Notes: a model not told the origin generated them from the letters alone. Shown: positions 28,168-37,263, numbered from the stretch's first letter. The stretch is 64,000 nucleotides of DNA from Rivibacter sp049446155 (GCF_049446155.1 NZ_JBMSEE010000005.1:62001-126000), one strand, 5' to 3'. A program made the numbers and translations.

Positions 28168-29301
28168 TCAGAGATCGTCCTTGAAGCGACTGAGCAGGCC
28201 GCCGCGCCGTCCGCGCACCATCAGCCAGCGTGGCGCGCGGAAGCGCACCAGACTTAGGTAGAGCCACACGTAGAGCACGCAAAACACGGCGACGAACAGC
28301 TTGAGCAGCGTGGGCTGGCGCCAGAACAGCGTCGCCGGCAGCGCCGCGAGACTGGACAGCAGCCAGAGGTAAGGGGCAGTGAGGCTGTTGCGCAGCGTGA
28401 GGCTGGCCGCGTCTCGGCGCCCGACCGCCCAGCGCACCAGGCGACGAAACACCAGCATATGAAGGTGCAGGCCGTCCGGGATACCGGGGCTGTGGCCGCG
28501 CACGATGCGCTTGCGCCAGATGGAAAACAGCGTCTCGAAGACTGGGTAGATGGCCAGCAGCAACGGATACCACGGCGATACCTCGTTGGCGTGCCGGGAG
28601 ACGAGCAGGAAAGACAGCACGGCCACCAGGTAACCGAGAAAATAGGCCCCGCCATCGCCCAGGAAGATCAGTCCCCGCGGCCAGTTCCAGACGAAGAAGC
28701 CCATTAGTGCGCCCGTACCGGCCAGCGCGACCGACACGACTAGGTTGTCGCCCACTTGCCAACCTACATAGCTCAGCGACAGCAGCATCACCGATACGAC
28801 GACGGCCGTGAGACCGTTGTAGCCGTCGATGATGTTCACTGCATTGGCAACGCCACCGGTGGCGATCATGGTGAAGGCCAGACTGAACACCGTGTAGTTC
28901 ATCAGCCAGTCGAGGACTGGCAACTCGACCGACTTGAGCTGAGCATCGAGCATAAAGAAGGCCATGGCGCCGCTGACCATGGTCGCCGCCAACCGCGTGG
29001 TCGCGGAAACACGCTTGGTGAGGTCCTCGAGCAGCCCGGCAGCGAAGGCGGGCAGGCCGCACAGCAACACCAGCAAGAGTTCAGCGTGCGGACCTCGACC
29101 GGTGAGGCCCACCCAGCACACCAGCGCGGACAGTCCGCCGGCGATGCACACTCCGCCCACGCGCGGAACCGGGCGCGCGTGGAACTTCTGCACGCCGCGC
29201 AGTTCATGATCGTGCCACGCGGCATGCCGCCCGCGAGAGCAGGCCAGGATAACCGCCGCGATGGCGAGCGACACCAGCAGGGCGATGGCTAAACTCGTCA
29301 C
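28168..29301 (-). CDS. WecA/MraY-type undecaprenyl-phosphate sugar-1-phosphate transferase
   Basis: This 377-aa polytopic enzyme (about 10-11 helices) is of the PNPT family and should start a glycan by loading a sugar phosphate onto undecaprenyl phosphate. Motifs are HARPVPRVGGVCI, the Asp motif GLLEDLTKR, NAVNIIDGYNGL (catalytic), FLGDGGAYFLGY, and the His-rich cytoplasmic loop SPGIPDGLHLHMLVFRR. The last motif is typical of WecA-like rather than MraY proteins. The GTG start has AGGAG five bases upstream. It leads a two-gene operon with the PglL-like gene downstream. The exact sugar (GlcNAc, FucNAc or another) cannot be read from sequence. Confidence 0.9.
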   Translation of the reverse strand: MTSLAIALLVSLAIAAVILACSRGRHAAWHDHELRGVQKFHARPVPRVGGVCIAGGLSALVCWVGLTGRGPHAELLLVLLCGLPAFAAGLLEDLTKRVSATTRLAATMVSGAMAFFMLDAQLKSVELPVLDWLMNYTVFSLAFTMIATGGVANAVNIIDGYNGLTAVVVSVMLLSLSYVGWQVGDNLVVSVALAGTGALMGFFVWNWPRGLIFLGDGGAYFLGYLVAVLSFLLVSRHANEVSPWYPLLLAIYPVFETLFSIWRKRIVRGHSPGIPDGLHLHMLVFRRLVRWAVGRRDAASLTLRNSLTAPYLWLLSSLAALPATLFWRQPTLLKLFVAVFCVLYVWLYLSLVRFRAPRWLMVRGRRGGLLSRFKDDL

Positions 29302-29471
29302 GGTGCTCCTCGCCTGGAGGGCGCACCAGCCGTATCAGAGCGGACTGCCCGTTTCAATCGCCGAGAATCTGCTGCCATCTGATGCCGAGTCGCATTGCGG
29401 AACGTTCGGATGCTACACATCGCGCGAGCCCGAATCAGAAACCTGGGCCGGCCAACCCGCTGAGCCGCCTC

Positions 29472-30698
29472 ATGCCTCGAGCCACCGCCATCGATACGCT
29501 GGCCACCTACGCGGGATCAGCCTTCAAGCTGGCCGTTCCGCTGCTCGTCGTCCCGCTCCTTGCGAGGCGGCTCGATCCGTCCTCTTTTGGCTTGGTGGCG
29601 GTGCTTGTTTCGGTCGCCATGTCGCTGTCGATACTCGTCGAGCTCGGATTCGGCCTCAGCGCAACACGCGCAGCCGTTAATGCATCGCAACTCGAGCGGC
29701 GCCGCATCGCCGAGCAAGTGCTGGGCGCGCGCGTGGCTGTCGCGGCCTGTCTTCTGGCCGTCGCGGCACTCGTCGCATGGGGATTCGGTGTCCACGCGTT
29801 GACGCCGGGATCCGTCATGGCCACGGCCGCACTGACGGTAGCTACGGGGTGGACGAACGCGTGGTATTTCCAGGCCACCGGCCAACTGCGCCGCCACGCG
29901 GCAATCGAAGTCGCCGCCATGGTGGGTGGCGCAGCCATATTCGCATTGGCTGCTCGCGACGTGGCATCGACGCTCTGGTGCTATTGTGTGCTCTACGGGC
30001 TGGCACCGGCTCTCTCGCTCGTTTGGATCCACGCTTCACTGGGTCGTCCCTCGCTGAGCACCTCTATTGTTCTGAGCGGATTGCGCATGACGGGCAGCAT
30101 GGCCTCGTTCCGTGCGCTCACCACGAGCTACACGGCCGCCGTCCCGGCGCTGTTGGCGCTGGTCGTGCCGTTGCCGGGCGTGGCGGCGTTCCATATCGCG
30201 GACCGGATGGTCCGCGCCTTCGCGGCGCCGCTGCAACCGCTGACGCTGGTTCTGTACCCTGTGCAATGTGAATTGCAGCAACGAGACCCCATCGTGTTCT
30301 TGCGCGTATCGTCGCGGCTCCTCGCCATGGCGGTAACTTCTGGGTTGGTTGCCGCCGCTTTGCTGTTCCTCGGCGACGACGCCGTTATGCAGTTGTTCGC
30401 AGGCGCGGAGCTCGCCTCCTCCGCGGGGGACGTCCTGCGCGTGCTCTGCTGGATCCTGGCGCCACTCTACGGCTCGACCGTGCTGGGCATGTTGTGGCTG
30501 CTCCCGCTCCGAGATGACCAATTCTTCAACCGCTGCATCGCAGTCGGAGCCGTGATGGGCATCGGCTTGCTGCTGACCCTGCCGGCTGCCTACGGATCGC
30601 CGGGCGCGGCATGGTCGCTCCTGGCCGCTGAAGCTACCGTCTTTGGCGGTATGGCTATTCGCTTCATTACGGCGACGAAACTGCACATCTCATCATGA
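29472..30698 (+). CDS. oligosaccharide flippase (Wzx/Polysacc_synt family)
   Basis: This 408-aa protein has about 12 hydrophobic helices (first: IDTLATYAGSAFKLAVPLLVVPLLARRL) and the LVELGFGLSATRAA loop seen in PST flippases. It should carry lipid-linked oligosaccharide across the inner membrane. ATG 29472 is chosen because the typical N-terminus begins there; an upstream ATG at 29382 would add a non-homologous 30 residues. Neither has a strong ribosome site. The last codons overlap the next gene as ATGA. Base composition is clearly lower in GC than in the core genes, which suggests acquisition. Confidence 0.87.
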   Translation: MPRATAIDTLATYAGSAFKLAVPLLVVPLLARRLDPSSFGLVAVLVSVAMSLSILVELGFGLSATRAAVNASQLERRRIAEQVLGARVAVAACLLAVAALVAWGFGVHALTPGSVMATAALTVATGWTNAWYFQATGQLRRHAAIEVAAMVGGAAIFALAARDVASTLWCYCVLYGLAPALSLVWIHASLGRPSLSTSIVLSGLRMTGSMASFRALTTSYTAAVPALLALVVPLPGVAAFHIADRMVRAFAAPLQPLTLVLYPVQCELQQRDPIVFLRVSSRLLAMAVTSGLVAAALLFLGDDAVMQLFAGAELASSAGDVLRVLCWILAPLYGSTVLGMLWLLPLRDDQFFNRCIAVGAVMGIGLLLTLPAAYGSPGAAWSLLAAEATVFGGMAIRFITATKLHISS

Positions 30699-31822
30699 TC
30701 AAGTTCGACTGGCTTGTCGTTGGCGCAGGCTTGACCGGCTTGACTTTCGCCGAACGGATGGCCTCGCGGTTCGGCCGGAAAGTCATGGTGATCGACCGGC
30801 GCAGCCACCTCGGCGGAAACACCTTCGACGCGCCGAATGAGCACGGCATCCTCACGCACGTTTATGGGCCGCACATCTTTCATACCAACAGCCAGAAGGT
30901 GTGGGACTACTTGAGCGTGTTCACCCGCTGGAGGCCTTATGAACACCGCGTCCTCGGGCTTGTCGAAGGATCGTGGATCCCCATCCCGTTCAATCTGACT
31001 TCGATCGACCGAGTCTTTGACTCCGGCGAAGCAGCGCAGATCAAGGAGATGCTCGTCGCGCAGTACGGATTCGGCGCGAAGGTGCCCATTCTGGATCTGA
31101 AGCAATGCGCTCAACCGCGACTGCAGGCACTCGCGGGGTTCGTCTACGAGCACGTGTTCCTTCACTACACGCGAAAACAGTGGGAGCTCGAGCCTGAGGA
31201 TCTCGATGCCGCCGTGACGGCGCGAGTCCCGGTCTTCGTTTCCCACGACGACCGATACTTCCAAGACACGTACCAGGCGATGCCGCAGGGCGGCTACGGC
31301 GAGATGGCGCGGCGTATGGCTGACGTGACTGGCGTGGAGGTCCATCTCGGGATGTCACACCTCGATGCCATGCAAGGCGTCGCCTTTGATCGGATGTTCT
31401 TTACCGGACGCATCGACGAGTATTTCGACTTCGAGCTCGGTCGACTGCCTTACCGATCGCTGCGCTTCCAACATGAGACCCTCTCGGTCGATCGATTCCA
31501 GACAACGGGAACGCATAACTATCCCGGCCTCGAACCGTTCACCCGGATCACCGAGCAGAAAACGCTCACCGGGCAGGTTCTCAATGGCAAGACCGGCATC
31601 GTGACGGAGTACCCGGTGGCTCATAAGGAAGGCGAGAACGAACCCTACTATCCGATCCCTCGTGAAGAGAATCGTGCGCTGTATCAGCGCTATGCCGATC
31701 TCGCGGCCCGCAAGGCACCAAACGTCGTCTTTGCTGGCCGACTGGGTGACTATCAGTACTACAACATGGATCAGGCGGTCGCGCGGGCCCTGATGCTATC
31801 GGAGAAGATGGGTGCCGTCTGA
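30695..31822 (+). CDS. glf: UDP-galactopyranose mutase
   Basis: This 375-aa flavoenzyme converts UDP-galactopyranose to UDP-galactofuranose, the donor for galactofuranose in surface glycans. The FAD fold starts at DWLVVGAGLTGLTFAERMA, followed by VIDRRSHLGGNTFDA and VYGPHIFHTN, the conserved His loop. Later family motifs include YTRKQWELEPEDLDAAV, RVPVFVSHDDRYFQDTYQAMP and the C-terminal FAGRLGDYQYYNMDQAV. Length is standard. It overlaps both neighbours by a few bases, indicating an operon with the flippase and a glycosyltransferase. The 60 bases from 31621 hold 31 G+C, well below the core genes. Confidence 0.96.
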   Translation: MIKFDWLVVGAGLTGLTFAERMASRFGRKVMVIDRRSHLGGNTFDAPNEHGILTHVYGPHIFHTNSQKVWDYLSVFTRWRPYEHRVLGLVEGSWIPIPFNLTSIDRVFDSGEAAQIKEMLVAQYGFGAKVPILDLKQCAQPRLQALAGFVYEHVFLHYTRKQWELEPEDLDAAVTARVPVFVSHDDRYFQDTYQAMPQGGYGEMARRMADVTGVEVHLGMSHLDAMQGVAFDRMFFTGRIDEYFDFELGRLPYRSLRFQHETLSVDRFQTTGTHNYPGLEPFTRITEQKTLTGQVLNGKTGIVTEYPVAHKEGENEPYYPIPREENRALYQRYADLAARKAPNVVFAGRLGDYQYYNMDQAVARALMLSEKMGAV

Positions 31823-32795
31823 TTCTGAGGGCAAGGCGCCCGACAGGGCATACTTCGTCTTCGCACCGTCCAGTTACGTCACTGGCGGGCCGGAGGCGCT
31901 CCATCAACTTGTCGATGGACTGAGAAAGCTGGGCCGCAAGGCCTACATCAGCTACTTCCCGGCAAATGCTTCGCAGGATATCCCTGAGCCGTTCGCGCAC
32001 TACGACGTGAGTGTTCGCCAGCCGCAGGACCTACCGCACGAATATGTCATTGCGCCCGAGTCGGCGACCTATCTCCTGCGCCGGTTTCGTCGTGCGCGCC
32101 GGGCGGTCTGGTGGCTATCTGTCGACTACTTTTTCGGCGTCGAGCGACTGAGTGCGTGGGCGGATCTGCTGCGCCGCGTTCGCTTCGCGCTGCAACGTCG
32201 CAATTTGTCGCGCGCCGAGCTGCGGCGGGTCGACCATTTCTGCCAGTCTCGATACGCCCTCGATTTCGTCCATGCGCTCGGGCTGCCGGCGCAGATGCTC
32301 TCCGACTATGTGACCAGCGACATCGTCTCGCCGATCCATGCCGCCTCGCGAACGCGAAGGATTCTTTTCAATCCGAAGAAGGGCATCGCGACGACCCAGC
32401 GCCTGATGCGGCAGATGCCCGATGTCGAATTCATGGCGCTGCGGGGACTCAGCCGCTTCGAGATGAGCGCTACGCTGCAATCGTCCATGCTGTACATGGA
32501 CTTCGGCCACCACCCCGGGAAGGATCGAATGCCTAGGGAAGCCGCCGCGTCCGGTTGTTGCGTCATCACGGGCCGCCGCGGCAGTGCCGGCTTCCAGGAA
32601 GACCTCCCGATTCCAGACGCCTACAAGCTGGACGAGTCGAGTGACGCGTTCGAGCAGCGCTTCGCGACTTTGGTGCGGGCGATCTTCTCGCGCTTCGACG
32701 ATCATGCTGGGAACTTCGACGCGTACCGATCGCACATTGCTCAGGAGCGCGCACGGTTCATGGACGAGATCGACACTTCCTTTCCCAGGGCATGA
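31812..32795 (+). CDS. putative glycosyltransferase of the glycan island
   Basis: This 327-aa protein begins AYFVFAPSSYVTGGPEALHQLVDGLRKLG, a start common in O-antigen and capsule clusters for GT4-like proteins. The middle has VWWLSVDYFFG and FCQSRYALDFVHALG, and the C-terminal half has RRILFNPKKGIATTQRLM, MDFGHHPGKDRMPREAAASGCCVITG and the acidic DESSDAFEQRF. The last stretch resembles the nucleotide-sugar site of GT4 enzymes, though the usual E-x7-E is not clear. The GTG start lies inside glf (11-base overlap), which suggests coupling. It may be the galactofuranosyltransferase using the Glf product; that is inference. Confidence 0.7.
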   Translation: MPSDSEGKAPDRAYFVFAPSSYVTGGPEALHQLVDGLRKLGRKAYISYFPANASQDIPEPFAHYDVSVRQPQDLPHEYVIAPESATYLLRRFRRARRAVWWLSVDYFFGVERLSAWADLLRRVRFALQRRNLSRAELRRVDHFCQSRYALDFVHALGLPAQMLSDYVTSDIVSPIHAASRTRRILFNPKKGIATTQRLMRQMPDVEFMALRGLSRFEMSATLQSSMLYMDFGHHPGKDRMPREAAASGCCVITGRRGSAGFQEDLPIPDAYKLDESSDAFEQRFATLVRAIFSRFDDHAGNFDAYRSHIAQERARFMDEIDTSFPRA

Positions 32796-32834
32796 GCGGC
32801 GATGGTCGCTAGGTTGCGGGCACCAGCGCCCCCC

Positions 32835-33749
32835 CTACGCGGCTCGTCGCGGCTTCAAACCGGCCAGCAGGCCCCTGCCCAATGCGGTCAGTTTCTCGCG
32901 GCGGTGATCCTCAGCCAGCAAGATGCCCATAGCCTCGTAGATCATGCGAACGCCACAAAGGACTGAAAACGCCGGCAACGAACGAACATGCGCTCGGGCC
33001 AATGCCATCGTGTTTCGCGCGATCGCGAATCGCCGCGCCGGGCTGTGACCACCGCTTTGAAGCTGCACGCCCAACACACGATATGACCGGCGTTGGCCGA
33101 TCGAATGCTCGAACTCGACGTCGCCGCAAACATACAGGCGCAATTGGCAGCGCCGACTGCGCAGGCAGTAGTCGGTATCGATATGGTCGACCCCGAGCGA
33201 TTCGTCGAACTCACCGATGCGCTTGAGGGCCGACAAACGCCATACGGCCATGGAGTTGATCAGGAAGCTGACCCGATGCACACCCGATACCTCACGCGGC
33301 AGCCAACGGAACCAGAACCGCCCGAGCACCATGTGCTTACCGCGAAGGCCTGTCGCGCGGTCGCGGTAGATGGGCGCCACGGCTGCCGTGGACAAATCTT
33401 CGAGCAGCGTCGCAACCGGCGGATGCCGCAGGAACACATGAAGCGCATGGACATCGCTGTCTTCGTCGAGGAATGTCACGTGCGTAGCAGCGGGCCAATC
33501 GCGTTCGAGGCTTTCGATGGCTCGGTTGTAGGCACCCGCCAGTAACCCGGCATTGGCGTTTCGGATCAGCCGAATCCCGCCAAGCTCCGCGCCAAGAAGT
33601 GCCGGATGTCCTTGCGGCGAGTTGTCCACAACGATGACGTGCCGCAAGCCATCAGCGAGCTGGCGCACGCGCGGCAGAGGATCGTTGTCTGTGCGGAAAA
33701 GCACGATGACAGCGACGACGCGTTGCCAAAGTGGAGACTGCTCGATCAT
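32835..33749 (-). CDS. family 2 glycosyltransferase, rhamnosyltransferase-like
   Basis: This 304-aa protein has a GT-A fold: VVAVIVLFRTDNDPLPRVRQ, then HVIVVDNSP, then IRLIRNANAGLLAGAYNRAIE, the metal motif THVTFLDEDSDV, and the acceptor-side DESLGVDHIDTDYCLRSRR. This pattern is that of WbbL/RfbF-type rhamnosyltransferases. ATG 33749 is preferred over a TTG at 33782, although neither has a clear ribosome site. It lies opposite to the neighbouring genes, convergent with the putative glycosyltransferase at 31812-32795 and divergent from another GT2 gene. The donor sugar is not determined, and no dTDP-rhamnose synthesis genes are in the window. Confidence 0.85.
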   Translation of the reverse strand: MIEQSPLWQRVVAVIVLFRTDNDPLPRVRQLADGLRHVIVVDNSPQGHPALLGAELGGIRLIRNANAGLLAGAYNRAIESLERDWPAATHVTFLDEDSDVHALHVFLRHPPVATLLEDLSTAAVAPIYRDRATGLRGKHMVLGRFWFRWLPREVSGVHRVSFLINSMAVWRLSALKRIGEFDESLGVDHIDTDYCLRSRRCQLRLYVCGDVEFEHSIGQRRSYRVLGVQLQSGGHSPARRFAIARNTMALARAHVRSLPAFSVLCGVRMIYEAMGILLAEDHRREKLTALGRGLLAGLKPRRAA

Positions 33750-33875
33750 CGGGTGCGGTTCAATGTAGTCAGGAATCGGCAAGGAAGATTAAGGCAACGT
33801 CCGTTCTTCAGCACGGAGCTGCTGCGATCGGAACCTGACCGCGCTCCATTTCGACCAAGCGTCGCGACGCACATC

Positions 33876-34781
33876 ATGCCCCGACAAGTCATCGTTCTCC
33901 TCGCGACCTTCAACGGCGCGCCGTGGCTCGACGAGCAACTCGCAAGCATCTTCGCGCAAGAGGACGCGAGCGTATCGGTATCGGTGCTGGCCAGCGATGA
34001 TGGCTCGACCGACGCGACTGGCGAGGTGCTGCAACGCTGGGCACGGGACACCGGCCGGGTGCGGGTTCTTCCAAACGCCGGGCAGCGCCTCGGCGCCTGC
34101 GGCAACTTCCTGCGGCTGTTGCGCGAGGCCGAGCTCGGCGAAACCGACGCCGTTGCGCTCGCCGACCAGGACGACATCTGGCTCCCAGGCCGTCTCGACA
34201 CGGCACTGCGTCGGCTTGCATCGGGAGACACCGACGGCTTTTCGTCCGACGCCATTGCCTTCTGGCCCGACGGGAAGCGCAAGCCGCTCGGTAAGGCGCA
34301 TGCTCAGCGCAGGTTCGATCATCTTTTCGAACCAGCAGGCCCGGGCTGCACCTATGTGATCGGGCGTCGACTCGCCCTTGCGCTGCAGCACGAAATCAAC
34401 GTCGATCCGGAGCGCTTCGTCGGCATTGGCTACCACGACTGGCTGATCTACGCTTATGCACGCTCGAACGGATACCGATGGTTCATCGACCCGACGCCGA
34501 GCCTGCTCTATCGCCAGCACGCGCACAACGAACTGGGCGCCAACTTCGGCACCACCGGCGTAACGCGTCGGTGGGAGCGGCTTCGCAATGGCTGGTTTCG
34601 CCACCAGGTATTGAGGATCGCCTCGTTCTGGCCCGCCGGGCAGGAAGACGTCATCGAGCGGCTGCAGCGCTTCGGCTGGGCCGATCGAATCTGGCTTGCT
34701 TTGCGGTCCAACCACTTGCGGCGTCGGCCACGCGACTGGCTGGCACTGTCCGCCATGCTGCTTCTCAACGTCTTGCGGTAG
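33876..34781 (+). CDS. family 2 glycosyltransferase
   Basis: This 301-aa protein starts RQVIVLLATFNGAPWLDEQLASIFAQ, with VSVLASDDGSTDAT as the nucleotide-sugar site and AVALADQDDIWLPGRLDTAL as the DxD-like metal motif. The C-terminal region has GCTYVIGRRLALAL, GYHDWLIYAYARS and LLYRQHAHNELG, features of the RfbF/RfbG-type transferases that add rhamnose or related sugars. ATG 33876 is chosen because the family starts at this point; the frame is open for 90 codons upstream but overlaps the divergent gene. It converges on the second PglL-like gene. Confidence 0.88.
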   Translation: MPRQVIVLLATFNGAPWLDEQLASIFAQEDASVSVSVLASDDGSTDATGEVLQRWARDTGRVRVLPNAGQRLGACGNFLRLLREAELGETDAVALADQDDIWLPGRLDTALRRLASGDTDGFSSDAIAFWPDGKRKPLGKAHAQRRFDHLFEPAGPGCTYVIGRRLALALQHEINVDPERFVGIGYHDWLIYAYARSNGYRWFIDPTPSLLYRQHAHNELGANFGTTGVTRRWERLRNGWFRHQVLRIASFWPAGQEDVIERLQRFGWADRIWLALRSNHLRRRPRDWLALSAMLLLNVLR

Positions 34782-34812
34782 CGCATCAGACGACGCCGGC
34801 GTTCGTTTCAAT

Positions 34813-36507
34813 TCAACGGTTCTGCTCGACCGCGGCCGGAAACTGGATGCCTGCCAGTTGCGGGTACTTCACTTGTGCCGCCGCCCAGGACTCGCGACCT
34901 TCCTCGCATCGCTGTCGGTTCCACAAGTGGCAGATGAGTTCCAGGTTGCGCCGTGCCGCCTCGGGCTTGCCGTTGAGTCCCGCGGCCATGGCGTAGCGCA
35001 GCATCACTGCCGGCGGCATGAAGCGCTGGTTGACACGGCGCATGCGCTCGAGGTCGTCCTCACCCATACCCGGCCGCGCCGGCGTCAGGCGAAACCAGAT
35101 GAACTCGCGCTGGTTGTCAAGCAAGACAACATCCGGCACCGTGGGCTCGTCGCCACGCGTCACGTATCCGGCCTCCTTGAATCGAGCGCGGCGGGCAGCG
35201 TCCTCGACTTCGCCGTACTCGACGGCGATCCAGGCCGTCATGGCGCCCAGAGCTGCCAACCCGAGTGCATAGACAGCCGCGTGCACGTTGACGATGCGGG
35301 CTTCCGACGTAGGCGCCACGACCCTCGCCTCGATGATCCCGAGGAAAGCTCCCAGCGGCAGCAGAAAGTAGGTGTACGCGTGGGGAAACTCGACCAGCGC
35401 ATGCGCCAGGACCACACCGCCGGCGGCCATCGCGCACCACGTGGTCGCATCGCGGCAGCGCAGGCACCGGCTGACGATCCACCACGTCAGGGCCACGCAG
35501 ACCAAGGTCCCGAGAATCACTCCGTTCCAGATCAGCAGGTCGAGCACGAGGTCGTGGCTGTAAGTGACCCATTCGTGCGATCGCGGATGATCGAGCGCCA
35601 CCTGCTGCTGCGCTGCGCTGACTTGCATCCAGCCCCACCCGAAACAGGGCTCGCGCCAGACCGCGTCCCAAAGCATTCGCCAGTGAATGCTGCGTCCGCC
35701 GACCTGCTGGACGCGGTCGGACAGGACGGTCGCCGTCGGGATGTCGAGCGCCTGATTGATCGGACTCCACGCCACCGTGAACGCGATGAAGCACGCGAGC
35801 CCGACGGCGATACCGAAGCCGGTCGTACGCAGGCCGGCACGCGATCTCGCCAGAACCCACCAGAGCGCTAAGACCGCAGCAAACAGCCAACCGACGCGCG
35901 ACTGCGTCATGACCAGACCGAATACGAAGGCGATGATCAGGATCGAGATGCCGATGCGGCCGATGCGGCGCATCTCGAACAGCCAGAGCGCTGCCACGAC
36001 CGCCAGTCCAAACATGCTGGCCAGATGGTTGGGCTGTGTGAAGTTGGCGAAGACGCGCGCACCACGATCCAGCTGTTCGATGTAGCTGAGCCAGCCCACC
36101 TGCAGCCACTGTCCTAGTCCAATGCCCAGGGAAACCAGGCCGGCAACGAGAACGGCAGCGAACAGGCCAGCAGCAAAGCGCTGATCGGGAACTGCTGCCA
36201 GCGCACGCGCGGCAATGATCGTCATGCCGAAGCCGGCGAGGTACAAGCTGGGCAGCAACGCGTCCGCCAGGAACGGCACGCGTCCCGCGAGCCACTGCAG
36301 CATCGGCACGGCGGCGAACGCGATCGCCGCCGCCGCGATCAATGGCACCTTCAATCGGCGCTGACCGGTCGATGCCGTCGCCGCCAGACCGATCAGCAGC
36401 GCGCCGATCGCAGCGGCCAGCTCCTGCTGAAACCCTGTCCAAGGAAAGTAATGTCCAGGCAGCAGCCACGCAATGCAGAACGCAGCGAGGCCGAAGGCGT
36501 AGATCAT
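34813..36507 (-). CDS. PglL/TfpO-type O-oligosaccharyltransferase (second copy)
   Basis: This 564-aa polytopic protein has about 12 helices. Family motifs are FANFTQPNHLASMFGLAVVAALW, TQSRVGWLF, the periplasmic loop with EPCFGWGWMQVSAAQQQ and WVTYSHDLVLDLLIWNG, and HALVEFPHAYTYFLLPLGAFLG. A C-terminal tail follows (PTVPDVVLLDNQREFIWFRLTPARP), typical of PglL/TfpO rather than WaaL. ATG 36507 is chosen over a TTG at 36528. The gene lies directly downstream of pilA on the same strand, with a terminator between. That matches the pilA-tfpO order of Pseudomonas, so the pilin is the likely acceptor. Confidence 0.87.
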   Translation of the reverse strand: MIYAFGLAAFCIAWLLPGHYFPWTGFQQELAAAIGALLIGLAATASTGQRRLKVPLIAAAAIAFAAVPMLQWLAGRVPFLADALLPSLYLAGFGMTIIAARALAAVPDQRFAAGLFAAVLVAGLVSLGIGLGQWLQVGWLSYIEQLDRGARVFANFTQPNHLASMFGLAVVAALWLFEMRRIGRIGISILIIAFVFGLVMTQSRVGWLFAAVLALWWVLARSRAGLRTTGFGIAVGLACFIAFTVAWSPINQALDIPTATVLSDRVQQVGGRSIHWRMLWDAVWREPCFGWGWMQVSAAQQQVALDHPRSHEWVTYSHDLVLDLLIWNGVILGTLVCVALTWWIVSRCLRCRDATTWCAMAAGGVVLAHALVEFPHAYTYFLLPLGAFLGIIEARVVAPTSEARIVNVHAAVYALGLAALGAMTAWIAVEYGEVEDAARRARFKEAGYVTRGDEPTVPDVVLLDNQREFIWFRLTPARPGMGEDDLERMRRVNQRFMPPAVMLRYAMAAGLNGKPEAARRNLELICHLWNRQRCEEGRESWAAAQVKYPQLAGIQFPAAVEQNR

Positions 36508-36526
36508 GATGTCCGCGAGACTGCCC

Positions 36527-36553
36527 AAAAAAAGGGGCGGCCGAAGCCGCCCT
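36527..36553 (-). terminator. pilA terminator
   Basis: GGGCGGC (36535-36541) and GCCGCCC (36546-36552) with a CGAA loop are followed on the minus strand by seven T. It should stop most pilA transcripts before the PglL-like gene. Partial read-through would give low ligase levels relative to pilin. Confidence 0.85.
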
Positions 36554-36577
36554 CTACGAGTTCAGAAGTGAACTTAA

Positions 36578-37060
36578 TCAGCTCTTGCACGAACCCGGCA
36601 GGTACTTCTTGTCCATGGGAGCGCTGGTGCCCGGGCCGCAAAGGAACGTGCCCACCGTGGCCGAGCCGATGCTGGTCGCAGCCAGCGCAGTGCCGCCCGC
36701 ATCCGCCGGAACGAGGCGAATGGTCTTGCTCGCGGCGTCCTTCAGGTCCGCAGCGGCCGACGTGGTGACCGTGATGACGCCGGCAGCGTCGGTCGTGATC
36801 GTCGCAACATACTTCGACTGCTGGCCGGTGGATGCCTCGCAGCCCCAGCCGTTGACGCCCGGCAGCGAAGACTGCGAACCGGTCTGATAGACCTCGGCGA
36901 CGGTCGTGCGGCACTGGCTGGCCGCCAGGATCGCTTCAGAGACCTTTGCCTTGATGGTGTAGGTCTGATACGCCGGCAGCGCAACCGCCGCCAGAATGCC
37001 GATGATCGCCACGACGATCATCAGTTCGATGAGGGTGAAACCCTGTTGAACGCGCTTCAT
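36578..37060 (-). CDS. pilA: type IV major pilin
   Basis: This 160-aa prepilin has the short leader MKRVQQG, cleaved before Phe by PilD, and the N-terminal helix FTLIELMIVVAIIGILAAVA with Glu5 of the mature protein. The C-terminal part has four cysteines (50, 74, 141, 158); the last pair can form the usual D-loop disulfide. The chain ends GSCKS, so a Ser is the last residue, as in pilins glycosylated by TfpO. ATG 37060 has AGGAAGG upstream. A sigma-54 promoter lies 52 bases before the start. The glycosylation site is inferred, not shown. Confidence 0.95.
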   Translation of the reverse strand: MKRVQQGFTLIELMIVVAIIGILAAVALPAYQTYTIKAKVSEAILAASQCRTTVAEVYQTGSQSSLPGVNGWGCEASTGQQSKYVATITTDAAGVITVTTSAAADLKDAASKTIRLVPADAGGTALAATSIGSATVGTFLCGPGTSAPMDKKYLPGSCKS

Positions 37061-37111
37061 TGAGATGTCCCTTCCTTTGCAAAGAGGTTGTCCGTTGGAC
37101 GCGCTGCGAGT

Positions 37112-37127
37112 TGCAGCCCCCGTGCCA
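37112..37127 (-). promoter_or_regulatory. sigma-54 promoter of pilA
   Basis: On the minus strand the sequence TGGCACGGGGGCTGCA matches the RpoN consensus TGGCAC-N5-TTGCA at all but one base, with GG and GC exactly 10 bases apart. It lies 52 bases before the pilA start codon. Pilin genes are RpoN/PilR-dependent in pseudomonads and relatives. The activator PilR is not encoded in the window. Confidence 0.85.
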
Positions 37128-37263
37128 GCCGGAGATGGGCCTCGAACCGTGCGCAATTCCACCGATGCGACGCCTGTTGCTGCGGCCCAATGACGGGGAG
37201 GGTCAGCTTCGCCGCCTTGTCCAGCGCGCGATGTGACGCGCTGCGTCAGTTGTTCGTCCGCCG

